A stretch of DNA of 64,000 nucleotides from Streptomyces atroolivaceus (GCF_000717025.1 NZ_JNXG01000001.1:124001-188000), one strand, 5' to 3'; positions 16,164-24,755 are shown, counted from the stretch's first letter. The notes: a model not told the origin generated them from the sequence alone. A program made the numbers and translations.

Positions 16164-16907
16164 TCATGCGCGCCAGTCGAGCGGCACCTGCCTGGTCCTG
16201 TCCCAGGGGCGTTCCCACCCTGCGTAGTGCACAATCCTGTCGATCACACCGGCTGTGAATCCCCAGACCAACGCGGATTTCACCAGAAACGCGGGGCCTC
16301 GGTGACCGCTCGGATGGACGGCTGTCGCGCGGTTGGCCGGATCCGTGAGATCCGCCACGGGCGCGGTGAAGACCCGGGCGGTCTCTGCGGGATCCACGAC
16401 CCCCACCGGGCTGGGTGTCCGCCACCAGCCGAGGACGGGCGTCACGACGAACTCACTCACCGGGATGTAGAGCCGGGGCAGCACACCGAAGAGCTGGACA
16501 CCGCTCGGGTCGAGTCCGGTCTCCTCCTCGGCCTCCCGCAACGCGGCCCTGAGCGGCCCGGTGGTCATGTGGTCGCCGTCCTCGGGATCGAGGGAGCCCC
16601 CGGGGAAGGACGGCTGGCCGGCGTGGGATCGCAGTGTGCCGGAACGCTCCATCAGGAGCAGCTCCGGGCCGCGCTCGCCTTCGCCGAAGAGGACCAGGAC
16701 GGCGGACTGGCGGCCGGCACCGCTCTCCGGCGGCAGGAAACGACTGAGCTGCTGTGCCTCCACGGTCCGCGCCGCACGGGCCACGGGTTCGAGCCAGGCG
16801 GGCAGGCCCTCGGCGGAGACGGTGAGTGCGCTGTCGCGGGACGCGCCCGTCTCCGTGGCGGCCGCTTCGGTCGCGGTCCGTGTGCTCTGTGCGTGCGTCA
16901 TGGGCAC
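16164..16907 (-). CDS. CoA diphosphatase-type NUDIX hydrolase, 247 aa
   Basis: The sequence FPGGSLDPEDGD...LREAEEETGL is a NUDIX box with the extended spacing typical of NudL/YeaB CoA pyrophosphatases (Rv3672c type). The Glu pair of REAEEETGL binds the catalytic metals. It likely splits CoA or acyl-CoA to 4'-phosphopantetheine and adenosine 3',5'-bisphosphate. A 65-residue N-terminal segment precedes the fold. The start is GTG 16907 with GGAG 8 nt upstream; an ATG at 16901 is the alternative. It lies between nth and marP. The thioredoxin-like gene found between the mycobacterial homologues is absent. Confidence 0.85.
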   Translation of the reverse strand: MPMTHAQSTRTATEAAATETGASRDSALTVSAEGLPAWLEPVARAARTVEAQQLSRFLPPESGAGRQSAVLVLFGEGERGPELLLMERSGTLRSHAGQPSFPGGSLDPEDGDHMTTGPLRAALREAEEETGLDPSGVQLFGVLPRLYIPVSEFVVTPVLGWWRTPSPVGVVDPAETARVFTAPVADLTDPANRATAVHPSGHRGPAFLVKSALVWGFTAGVIDRIVHYAGWERPWDRTRQVPLDWRA

Positions 16908-17052
16908 CCCCGTCTCTCCAACGCCTGTTGTCGGCCATTTCGTTCCGCGCGTACCCGCCCCGCGAGCCGCTGACGCCGGAGCTCGGCCCCGGCCCCGGGG
17001 CCGAGCCGGGCGACGCCCACCCCTCGGCCCTCGGACAGGGATGGGCGGCCCC

Positions 17053-17964
17053 TCACCCGGCTCCCAGTGGGGGCGCGGGGCTGCCCGGATAGTCCGGGGG
17101 CGGGCTGAGGCGCTGGCCCGGGTAGCCGCCCATCTCGTACTTCAGAAGCTTTCGGGCCTTGTCGGGATCCGTCTCGCCCTCCCCGTACGCGGGACAGAGG
17201 GAAGCGATCGGGCAGGCACCGCACGCAGGCTTGCGCGAGTGGCAGATGCGACGGCCGTGGAAGACCACGCGGTGCGAGAGCATCGTCCACTCACTTTTCG
17301 GGAAGATCGCGGCGACCTCGGCCTCGACCTTCTCCGGATCCTCCTGCTCGGTCCATTTCCAGCGGCGGACCAGCCGCCCGAAGTGAGTGTCCACCGTGAT
17401 GCCGGGCACACCGAAGGCGTTGCCGAGGACCACGTTGGCGGTCTTGCGTCCGACTCCCGGCAGCTTGACGAGATCTGCCAGCCGACCGGGAACCTCCCCG
17501 TCGAAGTCGTCCCTCAGCGCGGCCGACAGACCGATCAGGGACCGCGCCTTCGCCCGGAAGAAGCCGGTCGGCCGGATGATCTCCTCCAGCCTCTCCGGCA
17601 CGGCGGCGGCCATGTCCTCAGGCGTCGGGTAGGCCGCGAAGAGCGCCGGAGTCGTCTGGTTGACCCTCAGGTCGGTGGTCTGGGCGGAGAGGACCGTGGC
17701 GACCAGGAGTTCGAAAGGATTACGGAAATCCAGCTCGGGATGGGCGTACGGATAGACCTCGGCGAGTTCGCGGTTGATCCGGCGGGCACGGCGGACCATC
17801 GCGAGATGCGACTCCGGTTTCGCGGGCTTTCCCGCCGCCGCTCCCGTCGAGCCCATTGCGGCTTTTTTCTTACTTCGTACACCCTGTTCGCCCACAGCGG
17901 AATTCCTGTCTCCCGACACCCCATCAGCCCCCTTGGCCTGCACTCCCACCGGCGTTCCGGACAC
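17053..17964 (-). CDS. nth: Endonuclease III, 303 aa
   Basis: Base-excision DNA glycosylase/AP lyase for oxidised pyrimidines. [12 protein letters not shown] is the helix-hairpin-helix with the catalytic Lys. VDTHFGR provides the catalytic Asp. [17 protein letters not shown] (C-x6-C-x2-C-x5-C) binds the 4Fe-4S cluster. The first 50 residues are a disordered, poorly conserved extension and the last 35 are Pro/Gly-rich. The GTG at 17964 has no ribosome site but follows TAGGCT by 6 nt, consistent with a leaderless message. A GTG or ATG about 30 residues inside could also be used. Divergent from crp. Confidence 0.95.
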   Translation of the reverse strand: MSGTPVGVQAKGADGVSGDRNSAVGEQGVRSKKKAAMGSTGAAAGKPAKPESHLAMVRRARRINRELAEVYPYAHPELDFRNPFELLVATVLSAQTTDLRVNQTTPALFAAYPTPEDMAAAVPERLEEIIRPTGFFRAKARSLIGLSAALRDDFDGEVPGRLADLVKLPGVGRKTANVVLGNAFGVPGITVDTHFGRLVRRWKWTEQEDPEKVEAEVAAIFPKSEWTMLSHRVVFHGRRICHSRKPACGACPIASLCPAYGEGETDPDKARKLLKYEMGGYPGQRLSPPPDYPGSPAPPLGAG

Positions 17965-18071
17965 CCGGCCAGCCTAGAGCCAGGGGCTGACATCCGCCCC
18001 GGTCACCGCGCATCCACGGCCAATCGGCCCCCTGCCGTAGGGTCCGGCACGCCCGTGCGTCAAACTGGTTT

Positions 18072-18085
18072 GTGATCGATCGCAC
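18072..18085. promoter_or_regulatory. Candidate Crp operator upstream of crp
   Basis: GTGATCGATCGCAC fits the actinobacterial Crp site pattern (GTG, eight bases, CAC) and is nearly palindromic around GATCGATC. It lies 64 nt upstream of the crp start in the nth-crp divergent region, so autoregulation is likely. Confidence 0.6.
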
Positions 18086-18148
18086 TGTTTTACCGTCCGG
18101 CATCATGGAAACCACGCTTCCCTGAACAGGCCGACAAGGAGAGAACTC

Positions 18149-18823
18149 GTGGACGACGTTCTGCGGCGCGCCCCGCTTTTCGCGGCGCTCGATGACGAGC
18201 AGGCCGCGGAGCTCCGCGCCTCGATGAGTGAGGTGACCCTCGCGCGCGGTGACGCGCTGTTCCACGAGGGTGACCCCGGTGACCGCCTGTACGTGGTCAC
18301 CGAGGGCAAGGTGAAGCTCCACCGCACTTCTCCTGACGGGCGGGAGAACATGCTGGCCGTCCTCGGTCCCGGCGAGCTGATCGGGGAGCTGTCGCTCTTC
18401 GATCCGGGCCCGCGCACCGCGACCGCGACCGCGCTGACCGAGGTCAAGCTCCTCGGCCTCGGTCACGGAGACCTCCAGCCCTGGCTGAACGCCCGCCCCG
18501 AGGTGGCCACCGCGCTGCTGCGGGCGGTCGCCCGCCGTCTGCGCAAGACCAACGACCAGATGTCCGACCTGGTCTTCTCCGATGTACCGGGACGCGTCGC
18601 CCGTGCGCTCCTCGATCTGTCGCGCCGCTTCGGCGTGCAGTCCGAGGAGGGCATCCACGTCGTGCACGACCTGACGCAGGAAGAGCTGGCCCAGCTGGTC
18701 GGCGCCTCCCGCGAGACGGTCAACAAGGCGCTCGCGGACTTCGCGGGCCGCGGCTGGCTGCGGCTCGAGGCGCGCGCCGTGATCCTGCTGGACGTGGAGC
18801 GGCTGGCGAAGCGGTCCCGCTGA
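18149..18823 (+). CDS. crp: Crp/Fnr-family cAMP receptor protein, 224 aa
   Basis: The N-terminal cyclic-nucleotide-binding fold (residues 8-120) contains GDRLYVVTEGKVKL and the phosphate-binding cassette GELIGELSLFDPGPRTATATAL. A dimer helix leads to the winged helix with recognition segment LTQEELAQLVGASRETVNKALADF (about 172-195). The equivalent S. coelicolor protein (SCO3571) controls germination, development and antibiotic synthesis. GTG start with GGAGAGAA upstream. A candidate Crp site precedes it and a strong terminator follows. Confidence 0.96.
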   Translation: MDDVLRRAPLFAALDDEQAAELRASMSEVTLARGDALFHEGDPGDRLYVVTEGKVKLHRTSPDGRENMLAVLGPGELIGELSLFDPGPRTATATALTEVKLLGLGHGDLQPWLNARPEVATALLRAVARRLRKTNDQMSDLVFSDVPGRVARALLDLSRRFGVQSEEGIHVVHDLTQEELAQLVGASRETVNKALADFAGRGWLRLEARAVILLDVERLAKRSR

Positions 18824-18847
18824 CGCCCTGCCCCGCACGCTCGCCGA

Positions 18848-18874
18848 AAAGGCCCCACCGGCGGTGGGGCCTTT
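18848..18874. terminator. Bidirectional terminator between crp and the MBL gene
   Basis: AAAGGCCCCACC (18848-18859) pairs with GGTGGGGCCTTT (18863-18874), a 12-bp stem with a 3-nt loop and T/A flanks on both sides, between convergent genes. Confidence 0.9.
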
Positions 18875-18900
18875 CGCGTGCGTCCCAGGGCCGGCCCGGG

Positions 18901-19731
18901 TCAGATGAGTCCGTGCTCGGTCAGGTACTCCATCTGGGCCCGCACCGACAGCTCGGCCGCCGGCCACAGGGAACGGTCCACATCCGCGTACACCGCCGCC
19001 ACGACCTCGGCGGGCGTCCGGTGTCCCGACTCCACGGCCGTCTCCACCTGCGCCAGGCGGTGCGCGCGGTGGGCGAGGTAGAACTCGACGGCACCCTGCG
19101 CGTCCTCCAGCACCGGCCCGTGCCCCGGAAGGACCGTGCGCACCCCGTCGTCGACCGTCAGCGAGCGCAGCCGCCGCAGGGTGTCCAGGTAGTCGCCCAG
19201 CCGGCCGTCCGGGTGCGCGACGACGGTGGTGCCGCGCCCGAGGATCGTGTCGCCCGTCAGCACGGCCCGGTCGGCGGGCAGATGGAAGGACAGGGAGTCC
19301 GCGGTGTGCCCCGGTGTGGGGACGACCCGGAGTTCGAGCCCTCCCGTGGTGATCACATCGCCCGCCGTGAGCCCTTCGTCACCCAGTCGCAACGCCACGT
19401 CCAGGGCGCGCACCTTCGTCCGCGTGAGCTCGGCGAACCGGGCGGCGCCCTCCGCGTGGTCCGGGTGCCCGTGCGTGAGCAGGGTGAGGCCGACGCGCTT
19501 GCCCGCCCTCTCCGCGGTGTCGACGACAGCCCTCAGGTGTGCGTCGTCGAGCGGCCCCGGATCGATCACGACCGCGAGGGCGGAGTCCGGTTCCGCGACG
19601 ATCCAGGTGTTCGTGCCGTCCAGGGTCATCGCCGAGGCGTTCGGGGCCAGGACGTTGACCGTACGGGTGGTGGCGGGCCCGGAGAGGACCCCGCCGCGAG
19701 GCTGTCCGGGCAGTGCGGCCGCGTCGCTCAT
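18901..19731 (-). CDS. Metallo-beta-lactamase-fold hydrolase, 276 aa
   Basis: LLTHGHPDHAEG is the zinc motif (His87, His89, Asp91, His92). TPGHTADSLSFHL and LPGHGPVLED supply the further metal ligands. The closing helical region (EFYLAHRAHRLAQVETAVESG) is that of the LACTB2/Rv3677c branch, whose characterised members are nucleases, but no substrate can be read here. The start overlaps the end of the upstream NUDIX gene by 4 bp (ATGA), so the two are translationally coupled. Confidence 0.85.
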   Translation of the reverse strand: MSDAAALPGQPRGGVLSGPATTRTVNVLAPNASAMTLDGTNTWIVAEPDSALAVVIDPGPLDDAHLRAVVDTAERAGKRVGLTLLTHGHPDHAEGAARFAELTRTKVRALDVALRLGDEGLTAGDVITTGGLELRVVPTPGHTADSLSFHLPADRAVLTGDTILGRGTTVVAHPDGRLGDYLDTLRRLRSLTVDDGVRTVLPGHGPVLEDAQGAVEFYLAHRAHRLAQVETAVESGHRTPAEVVAAVYADVDRSLWPAAELSVRAQMEYLTEHGLI

Positions 19732-20654
19732 GAGGGGTTCCCGGCCGTGCCGTCACCGGAAGGGAGGGACGCCGATCCGCCGGCCGGCGGGACGTGTCTG
19801 GTGAACTCGTCGTGACCCGGCCAGCTCAGCACCAGTTCGTCGCCCTCCATGCGGGCTTCTGCCAGCACGGGAGCGAGGTCCTGGGAATCCGCTGCCTTCA
19901 ATGCCTCCGCGGCCGTCCCGTACGGCCTCAGCGCCCGCAAGGTGGCCACGGTGGGCGGCATCATCAGCAGTTCGCCCCTGTCGTAGCCGTCGGCTGCGTC
20001 ACCGGGCCGGATCCACACCGTCCGGTCGGCCTCTGTGGAGGCGTTCCTGGTGCGCTGGCCCTCGGGGAGTGCGGCCACGAAGAACCAGGTGTCGTAGCGT
20101 CGCGGTTCGAACGCCGGGGTGATCCAGCGCGCCCACGCCGCCAGCAGGTCGGACCGCAGCACCAGGCCCCGGCGGTCCAGGAAGTCGGCGAAGGACAGCT
20201 CGCGGGCGACGAGGGCCTCACGGTCGGTCTCCCAGCCGGCGCCCGTGGTGTCGCTCACGACGGTGTCGGCGGTCGGTCCGGCCAGCAGGACGCCCGCTTC
20301 CTCGTACGTCTCACGGACCGCGGCACAGACGACGGCCTGGGCCTCGGCGGCCGTACCGACGCCCAGACGGCCGGCCCAGGTGTCCAGGGACGGCCCCGCC
20401 CAGCCCACATGGCGGTCGTCGTCGCGCGGATCGACCCCGCCACCCGGATAGGCGTACGCACCGCCGGCGAAGGCCATGGAGGTGCGCCGGCGCAGCATGT
20501 GCACGGCGGGACCGGTGGTGCCCGGCCCCGATGTGTCGTCCCGGAGCAGCATCACCGTGGCCGCGCGCCTGGGAGTCACGGCTGTCAGCTCGCCGCTGGC
20601 GAGGGCCCGGATCCGGGCGGGCCATTCCGGTGGGTACCACTGACCGTTGGACAT
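19728..20654 (-). CDS. NUDIX hydrolase (NUDT19/RP2-like), 308 aa
   Basis: RRAATVMLLRD opens the fold, and VHMLRRRTSMAFAGGAYAYPGGGVDPRDDD followed by VCAAVRETYEEAGVLL gives the split NUDIX box. The roughly 40-residue insertion between the Gly and REUxEE parts is characteristic of NUDT19-like CoA or acyl-CoA hydrolases. The C-terminal PPTVATLRAL helix is also typical. ATG 20654 follows TAGCCT by 6 nt without a ribosome site (leaderless). Forms a two-gene unit with the MBL hydrolase. Confidence 0.82.
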   Translation of the reverse strand: MSNGQWYPPEWPARIRALASGELTAVTPRRAATVMLLRDDTSGPGTTGPAVHMLRRRTSMAFAGGAYAYPGGGVDPRDDDRHVGWAGPSLDTWAGRLGVGTAAEAQAVVCAAVRETYEEAGVLLAGPTADTVVSDTTGAGWETDREALVARELSFADFLDRRGLVLRSDLLAAWARWITPAFEPRRYDTWFFVAALPEGQRTRNASTEADRTVWIRPGDAADGYDRGELLMMPPTVATLRALRPYGTAAEALKAADSQDLAPVLAEARMEGDELVLSWPGHDEFTRHVPPAGGSASLPSGDGTAGNPS

Positions 20655-20725
20655 GGCCGGAGGCTATCCGGAACCGCGCCGATGTTCGAGGCCCCCGGGG
20701 ATCGATGTCTGCCCCTTACACACAT

Positions 20726-20757
20726 GATCCCGCCCGGTCGCGTGACCGGACGGGATC
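20726..20757 (-). terminator. Terminator after the RidA gene
   Basis: GATCCCGCCCGGTC (20726-20739) pairs with GACCGGACGGGATC (20744-20757) with one mismatch, just beyond the RidA stop. Confidence 0.8.
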
Positions 20758-20771
20758 GTGGAGGTGCGGGA

Positions 20772-21242
20772 TCAGGCGTCGACGAGCTCGACCTGGACCT
20801 CGACCTCCACCGGTGCGTCCAGCGGCAGCACCGCGACGCCCACGGCGCTGCGGGCGTGCACGCCCTTGTCGCCCAGGACCGCGCCCAGCAGCTCGCTCGC
20901 GCCGTTGACGACTCCCGGCTGCCCGGTGAAGTCGGAGGCCGAGGCGACGAAGCCCACGACCTTCACGACCCGTGCGATCCGGTCCAGGTCACCGGCGACC
21001 GACTTCACCGCCGCAAGGGCGTTGAGCGCGCAGGTCTTCGCCAGCTCCTTGGCCTCGTCCGGAGTCACCTCGGCGCCGACCTTGCCGGTCACCGCGAGTT
21101 TGCCGTCCACTATCGGGAGCTGGCCGGAGGTGTAGACGTACACCCCGGACTGCACGGCCGGCTGGTAGGAGGCGAGCGGCGGTACGACGTCCGGGAGCGC
21201 CAGGCCGAGTTCGGCGAGCTTCGCCTCGACCGCGCCCGCCAC
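20772..21242 (-). CDS. RidA-family (YjgF/endoribonuclease L-PSP) protein, 156 aa
   Basis: Single RidA domain: VYTSGQLPIVDGKLAVTGKVG, ARVVKVVGFVASA and the closing HARSAVGVAVLPLDAPVEVEVQ core. The usual catalytic Arg of archetypal RidA (in the RxxVxVxxLP element) appears as RSAVGVAVLPL. Archetypes hydrolyse 2-aminoacrylate and related enamines. The start is GTG 21242, with GGGAG 9 nt upstream. It shares one base with the stop of the DUF4177 gene (TAGTG), so coupling is very tight. The RidA position next to ArsA-like genes parallels Rv3678c. Confidence 0.9.
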   Translation of the reverse strand: MAGAVEAKLAELGLALPDVVPPLASYQPAVQSGVYVYTSGQLPIVDGKLAVTGKVGAEVTPDEAKELAKTCALNALAAVKSVAGDLDRIARVVKVVGFVASASDFTGQPGVVNGASELLGAVLGDKGVHARSAVGVAVLPLDAPVEVEVQVELVDA

Positions 21243-21400
21243 TACGGCTTCTCCCGCTTCAGGTAGGCCACGAGCTGCTCGGGGTTGTTCGGGCCGGGAA
21301 CGACCTGGACCAGCTCCCAGCCGTCCTCGCCCCAGGTGTCCAGAATCTGCTTGGTCGCGTGCACGAGAAGGGGCACGGTCGCGTATTCCCACTTGGTCAT
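21242..21400 (-). CDS. Small DUF4177 protein, 52 aa
   Basis: MTKWEYATVPLLVHATKQILDTWGEDGWELVQVV followed by a Lys/Arg end. The W-E-Y...W-G-x-x-G-W-E-L-V signature is that of DUF4177, a tiny beta-alpha protein common in actinomycetes, of unknown function. It is too short for usual ORF lists. ATG 21400 follows TACAGT by 6 nt with no ribosome site (leaderless). The stop TAG overlaps the RidA GTG by one base, so both are on one message. Confidence 0.85.
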   Translation of the reverse strand: MTKWEYATVPLLVHATKQILDTWGEDGWELVQVVPGPNNPEQLVAYLKREKP

Positions 21401-21471
21401 GAGCCGACTGTAATGCCTGGCACACGCGGCCTCGTGCGTAGCCTGCCTGCCGACTGGTTAGGCTCGAAGAC
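21401..21471. promoter_or_regulatory. Compact divergent promoter pair
   Basis: Only 71 bp separate the starts of the DUF4177-RidA and ArsA-like operons. TAGGCT ends 7 nt before GTG 21472 on the plus strand, and TACAGT ends 6 nt before ATG 21400 on the minus strand. Both look like -10 hexamers of leaderless messages. Confidence 0.5.
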
Positions 21472-22506
21472 GTGAGCAGGTTCCAGGTCGTCAGCGGCAA
21501 GGGCGGGACCGGTAAGACCACGGTCGCCGCCGCACTCGCGCTCGCCCTCGCGACCGAGGGCAGGCGCACTCTCCTCGTCGAGGTCGAGGGCAGGCAGGGC
21601 ATCGCCCAGCTCTTCGAGTCCGAGGCCCTCCCCTACGAAGAACGCAGGATCGCCGTGGCGCCCGGCGGCGGTGAGGTCCACGCACTGGCGATCGACGCCG
21701 AGCGCGCGCTCCTGGACTACCTCCAGATGTTCTACAAGCTGGGCAGTGCGGGCCGGGCGCTGAAGAAACTCGGCGCGATCGACTTCGCCACCACCATCGC
21801 GCCGGGGGTCAGGGACGTCCTGCTGACCGGCAAGGCCTGCGAGGCCGTGCGCCGCAAGGACAAGCAGGGCAGGTTCGTCTACGACTACGTGATCATGGAC
21901 GCGCCCCCCACAGGCCGCATCACACGCTTCCTCAATGTCAACGACGAGGTGGCGGGGCTGGCGAGGATCGGTCCGATACACAACCAGGCGCAGGCCGTGA
22001 TGCGGGTCCTCAAGTCGGCCGAGACCGCGGTCCACCTGGTGACGCTCCTGGAGGAGATGCCGGTCCAGGAGACCGCGGACGGCATCGCCGACCTGCGGGC
22101 CGCCGAACTGCCCGTGGGACGGGTCGTGGTGAACATGGTGCGACCCCATCTGCTGGACGAGGACGCGTTGCGCACGGCGTCGGGGGGCCGCCGCAAGGAG
22201 ATCGCCAAGACGCTCACCCGGGCCGGCGTGACCGGTTCCGCCGGGCTCGTGCGTCCGCTCGTCGAGCAGGCCGCCGAACACGCCCAGCGGGTCGGCCTGG
22301 AGCGTGAGCAGCGTGCGGCGCTGGCCGGGCTGGGGCTCCCCATGGCCGAGCTCCCGCTGCTGGGCGAAGGAGTGACCCTCCCCGCGCTGTACGAGCTGGC
22401 GGAGGAGTTCCGTAAACAGGGTGTCGGCGACGAGTCCGCGGACGCGACGGGGGAAGCACCCCGGGACGGGAAGCGACGCGGCTCCGGACGAGGGGTGGGT
22501 TCATGA
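21472..22506 (+). CDS. ArsA/GET3-family ATPase, first subunit (BagA-type), 344 aa
   Basis: FQVVSGKGGTGKTTVAAALALALA is the deviant Walker A (residues 4-25), VEVEGRQGIAQLF is switch-like, and YDYVIMDAPPTGRITRFLNV is Walker B/switch II. It lacks arsenic-metallochaperone context. Rv3679-Rv3680, its mycobacterial counterparts, form the BagA-BagB complex linked to anion or metabolite stress survival. The last 30 residues are Gly/Arg-rich. Overlaps the second subunit gene by ATGA. Confidence 0.85.
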   Translation: MSRFQVVSGKGGTGKTTVAAALALALATEGRRTLLVEVEGRQGIAQLFESEALPYEERRIAVAPGGGEVHALAIDAERALLDYLQMFYKLGSAGRALKKLGAIDFATTIAPGVRDVLLTGKACEAVRRKDKQGRFVYDYVIMDAPPTGRITRFLNVNDEVAGLARIGPIHNQAQAVMRVLKSAETAVHLVTLLEEMPVQETADGIADLRAAELPVGRVVVNMVRPHLLDEDALRTASGGRRKEIAKTLTRAGVTGSAGLVRPLVEQAAEHAQRVGLEREQRAALAGLGLPMAELPLLGEGVTLPALYELAEEFRKQGVGDESADATGEAPRDGKRRGSGRGVGS

Positions 22507-23954
22507 CGCTGGGCACGGACATCGCAACGGGGCTGGAGACCGACGCGCTGCTGGACGACCCGGAGATCCGTATCGTCGTGTGCTGCGGCTCCGGCGGCGT
22601 GGGCAAGACCACGACCGCGGCAGCGCTCGGTGTCCGGGCGGCCGAACGCGGCCGCAGGGTCGTCGTCCTCACCATCGACCCGGCTCGCCGGCTCGCCCAG
22701 TCCATGGGCATCGACCGGCTGGACAACATCCCGCGCCGGGTCGAGGGCATCGACGGCGAGGGCGAGCTGCACGCCATGATGCTCGACATGAAGCGCACCT
22801 TCGACGAGACCGTCGAGGCGCACACGGATGCCGAGCGGGCCCGCGCGATCCTGGAGAACCCCTTCTACCAGTCGCTGTCGGCCGGGTTCGCGGGCACCCA
22901 GGAGTACATGGCGATGGAGAAGCTCGGGCAGCTGAGGTCCCGCGACGAGTGGGACCTGATCGTCGTCGACACCCCGCCGTCCCGTTCCGCACTGGACTTC
23001 CTGGACGCGCCTAAACGCCTCGGCTCGTTCCTGGACGGGAAGTTCATCCGGCTGCTGATCGCCCCGGCGAAGATCGGCGGGCGTGCCGGGATGAAGTTCC
23101 TCAACGTCGGGATGTCGATGATGACGGGGACTCTCGGCAAGCTGCTCGGCGGTCAGTTCCTCCGCGACGTACAGACCTTCGTCGCGGCGATGGACACCAT
23201 GTTCGGCGGATTCCGTACCCGGGCCGATGCGACCTACAAACTGCTCCAGGCACCCGGCACGGCCTTCCTCGTCGTGGCGACGCCGGAGCGTGACGCCCTG
23301 CGCGAGGCCGCGTACTTCGTGGAACGGCTGGCTGCGGAGGAGATGCCGCTGGCGGGCCTCGTCCTCAACCGCGTGCACGGCAGCGACGCCTCACGCCTGT
23401 CCGCGGAACGAGCCCTGACGGCCGCAGAAAATCTTGAGGGTCTCGGCATTGTGGATCAGACGGCCGGGAAGGCTGGCCTTGGTGACATGGACCCCGTAGC
23501 CGCCGCCTCTCCCGGAGCCCCGGAGTCGCCGCTCTCCCCCGAGCGCAGCAACGAGCCCTCCCCGCACGAGCCGCCACAGCAGGAGCTGCCACAGCCCGAC
23601 GACCGGACATCGCGCACCACCAAGCCCCATGGCCGTGGCCGAAAGTCGTCTGACCCGTCCGGACCATCCGTGCGCTCGGCGGCTGACGGGCACGACGCAC
23701 CCGCCGCGGACGCCGTATCCGTCGAGGTGTCCGTCGAGCAGCTGACCGCAGGTCTGCTGCGACTGCACGCCGAGCGGATGCAGGTTGTCGCGCGCGAGCA
23801 GCACACACGCGACCGCTTCACCACGCTCCACCCCGAGGTCCCGGTGACCGAGGTGGCCGCGCTGCCCGGTGACGTGCACGACCTCTCAGGCCTCAGGGCC
23901 ATCGGGGAACTGCTCGCGACCGGTTCAGCTCCTGCCCCGACCGGAGCTGAGTAG
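22503..23954 (+). CDS. ArsA/GET3-family ATPase, second subunit (BagB-type) with long disordered insert, 483 aa
   Basis: CCGSGGVGKTTTAAALGVRAAERG is the P-loop (about residues 28-51), LTIDPARRLAQSMGI switch I and WDLIVVDTPPSRSALDFLDAP switch II. These match ArsA-family motifs better than the partner does. From about residue 325 to 405 there is a Pro/Ser/Glu-rich, probably disordered insert (SPLSPERSNEPSPHEPPQQ). Ordered sequence then returns (VEQLTAGLLRLHAERMQVVAREQHTRDRF), so the insert splits the C-terminal domain rather than being a tail. It is coupled to the preceding gene. Confidence 0.85.
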   Translation: MTLGTDIATGLETDALLDDPEIRIVVCCGSGGVGKTTTAAALGVRAAERGRRVVVLTIDPARRLAQSMGIDRLDNIPRRVEGIDGEGELHAMMLDMKRTFDETVEAHTDAERARAILENPFYQSLSAGFAGTQEYMAMEKLGQLRSRDEWDLIVVDTPPSRSALDFLDAPKRLGSFLDGKFIRLLIAPAKIGGRAGMKFLNVGMSMMTGTLGKLLGGQFLRDVQTFVAAMDTMFGGFRTRADATYKLLQAPGTAFLVVATPERDALREAAYFVERLAAEEMPLAGLVLNRVHGSDASRLSAERALTAAENLEGLGIVDQTAGKAGLGDMDPVAAASPGAPESPLSPERSNEPSPHEPPQQELPQPDDRTSRTTKPHGRGRKSSDPSGPSVRSAADGHDAPAADAVSVEVSVEQLTAGLLRLHAERMQVVAREQHTRDRFTTLHPEVPVTEVAALPGDVHDLSGLRAIGELLATGSAPAPTGAE

Positions 23955-23991
23955 GACCGCCGACGGGCACAGCGGGGCGGCCCTGGGGCAC

Positions 23992-24357
23992 TCACCCCAC
24001 CGCGGCGAACGTCTCGTGCAGTTCGTCGTCATGCAGTACGTCGTCGTCCAGGCCCACCACTGCGGGCAGCATGCCGGTGGACCGCTCGTACTCACTGCGC
24101 GCGGTCTCCAGCAGGCGGCGCCAGGACGTGACGGTCGGACGTCGGCGCAGCAGCGCACGGCGCTCCCGCTCCGTCATTCCGCCCCACACGCCGAACTCGA
24201 CGCGATTGTCCAGCGCGTCGGCCAGGCACTCGGTCCGCACCGGGCATCCGGTGCACACCGCCTTGGCCCTGTTCTGCGCTGCCCCTTGTACGAACAATTC
24301 ATCCGGATCGGTAGTGCGGCAGGCTGCCTGCGCACTCCAGTCGGTTACCCAGCCCAT
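23992..24357 (-). CDS. wblA: WhiB-like transcription factor WblA, 121 aa
   Basis: 4Fe-4S WhiB protein: Cys13, Cys35, Cys38 and Cys44 (C-x21-C-x2-C-x5-C), then the GVWGG turn of GVWGGMTERERR and a basic RRRPTVTSWRR segment for DNA contact. WblA (SCO3579 in S. coelicolor) partners with the principal sigma factor and switches colonies toward sporulation while restraining antibiotic production. The ATG at 24357 is preceded by GGGAGAGGA, and the protein begins MGWVTDWS as in homologues; GTG 24414 would add 19 residues. It converges with the ArsA pair. Confidence 0.95.
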   Translation of the reverse strand: MGWVTDWSAQAACRTTDPDELFVQGAAQNRAKAVCTGCPVRTECLADALDNRVEFGVWGGMTERERRALLRRRPTVTSWRRLLETARSEYERSTGMLPAVVGLDDDVLHDDELHETFAAVG

Positions 24358-24755
24358 TCCGGCGCCGTCCTCTCCCGAATCGAGGCTCCCCCACGGCGAC
24401 AGCGGCATATTCACCGCTGCCAGTTGAGGACGTTACGGAAGGTGGCGACAGCACAACACCCCCTTCGGGCCCAATCTTGGATGGCCCGAACGGACTATGC
24501 GTATGCGGCAGATCACCCAGAGGAGTGACGCGAGGACATGTGCGGCCATCCCGACAGATTCGGGACAGAAAGCCCAAGTCGTAACGGACATTCAGCAACA
24601 TGTGAGGCGAATTCGGGAACGTCTCGGCGCGTGGCTGAATTCCGTTGAGGACCGTGCAGGGGGCTTGATGCGAAATCGGACTGCTGTGACAGTTGAGAGC
24701 AGCTTAGGCCAAGGCCTATACGCGTGTCCGGCGAATGAGAACGTAGGCTGCCCCC
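24358..24755. promoter_or_regulatory. wblA / PBP divergent control region
   Basis: Nearly 400 bp with no gene. TTCGGGCC (24464-24471) and GGCCCGAA (24483-24490) form an 8-bp inverted repeat that would lie in a long wblA leader or promoter. Near the PBP start, TAGGCT ends 5 nt before ATG 24756 without a ribosome site. The length fits the heavily regulated developmental gene wblA. Confidence 0.5.
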
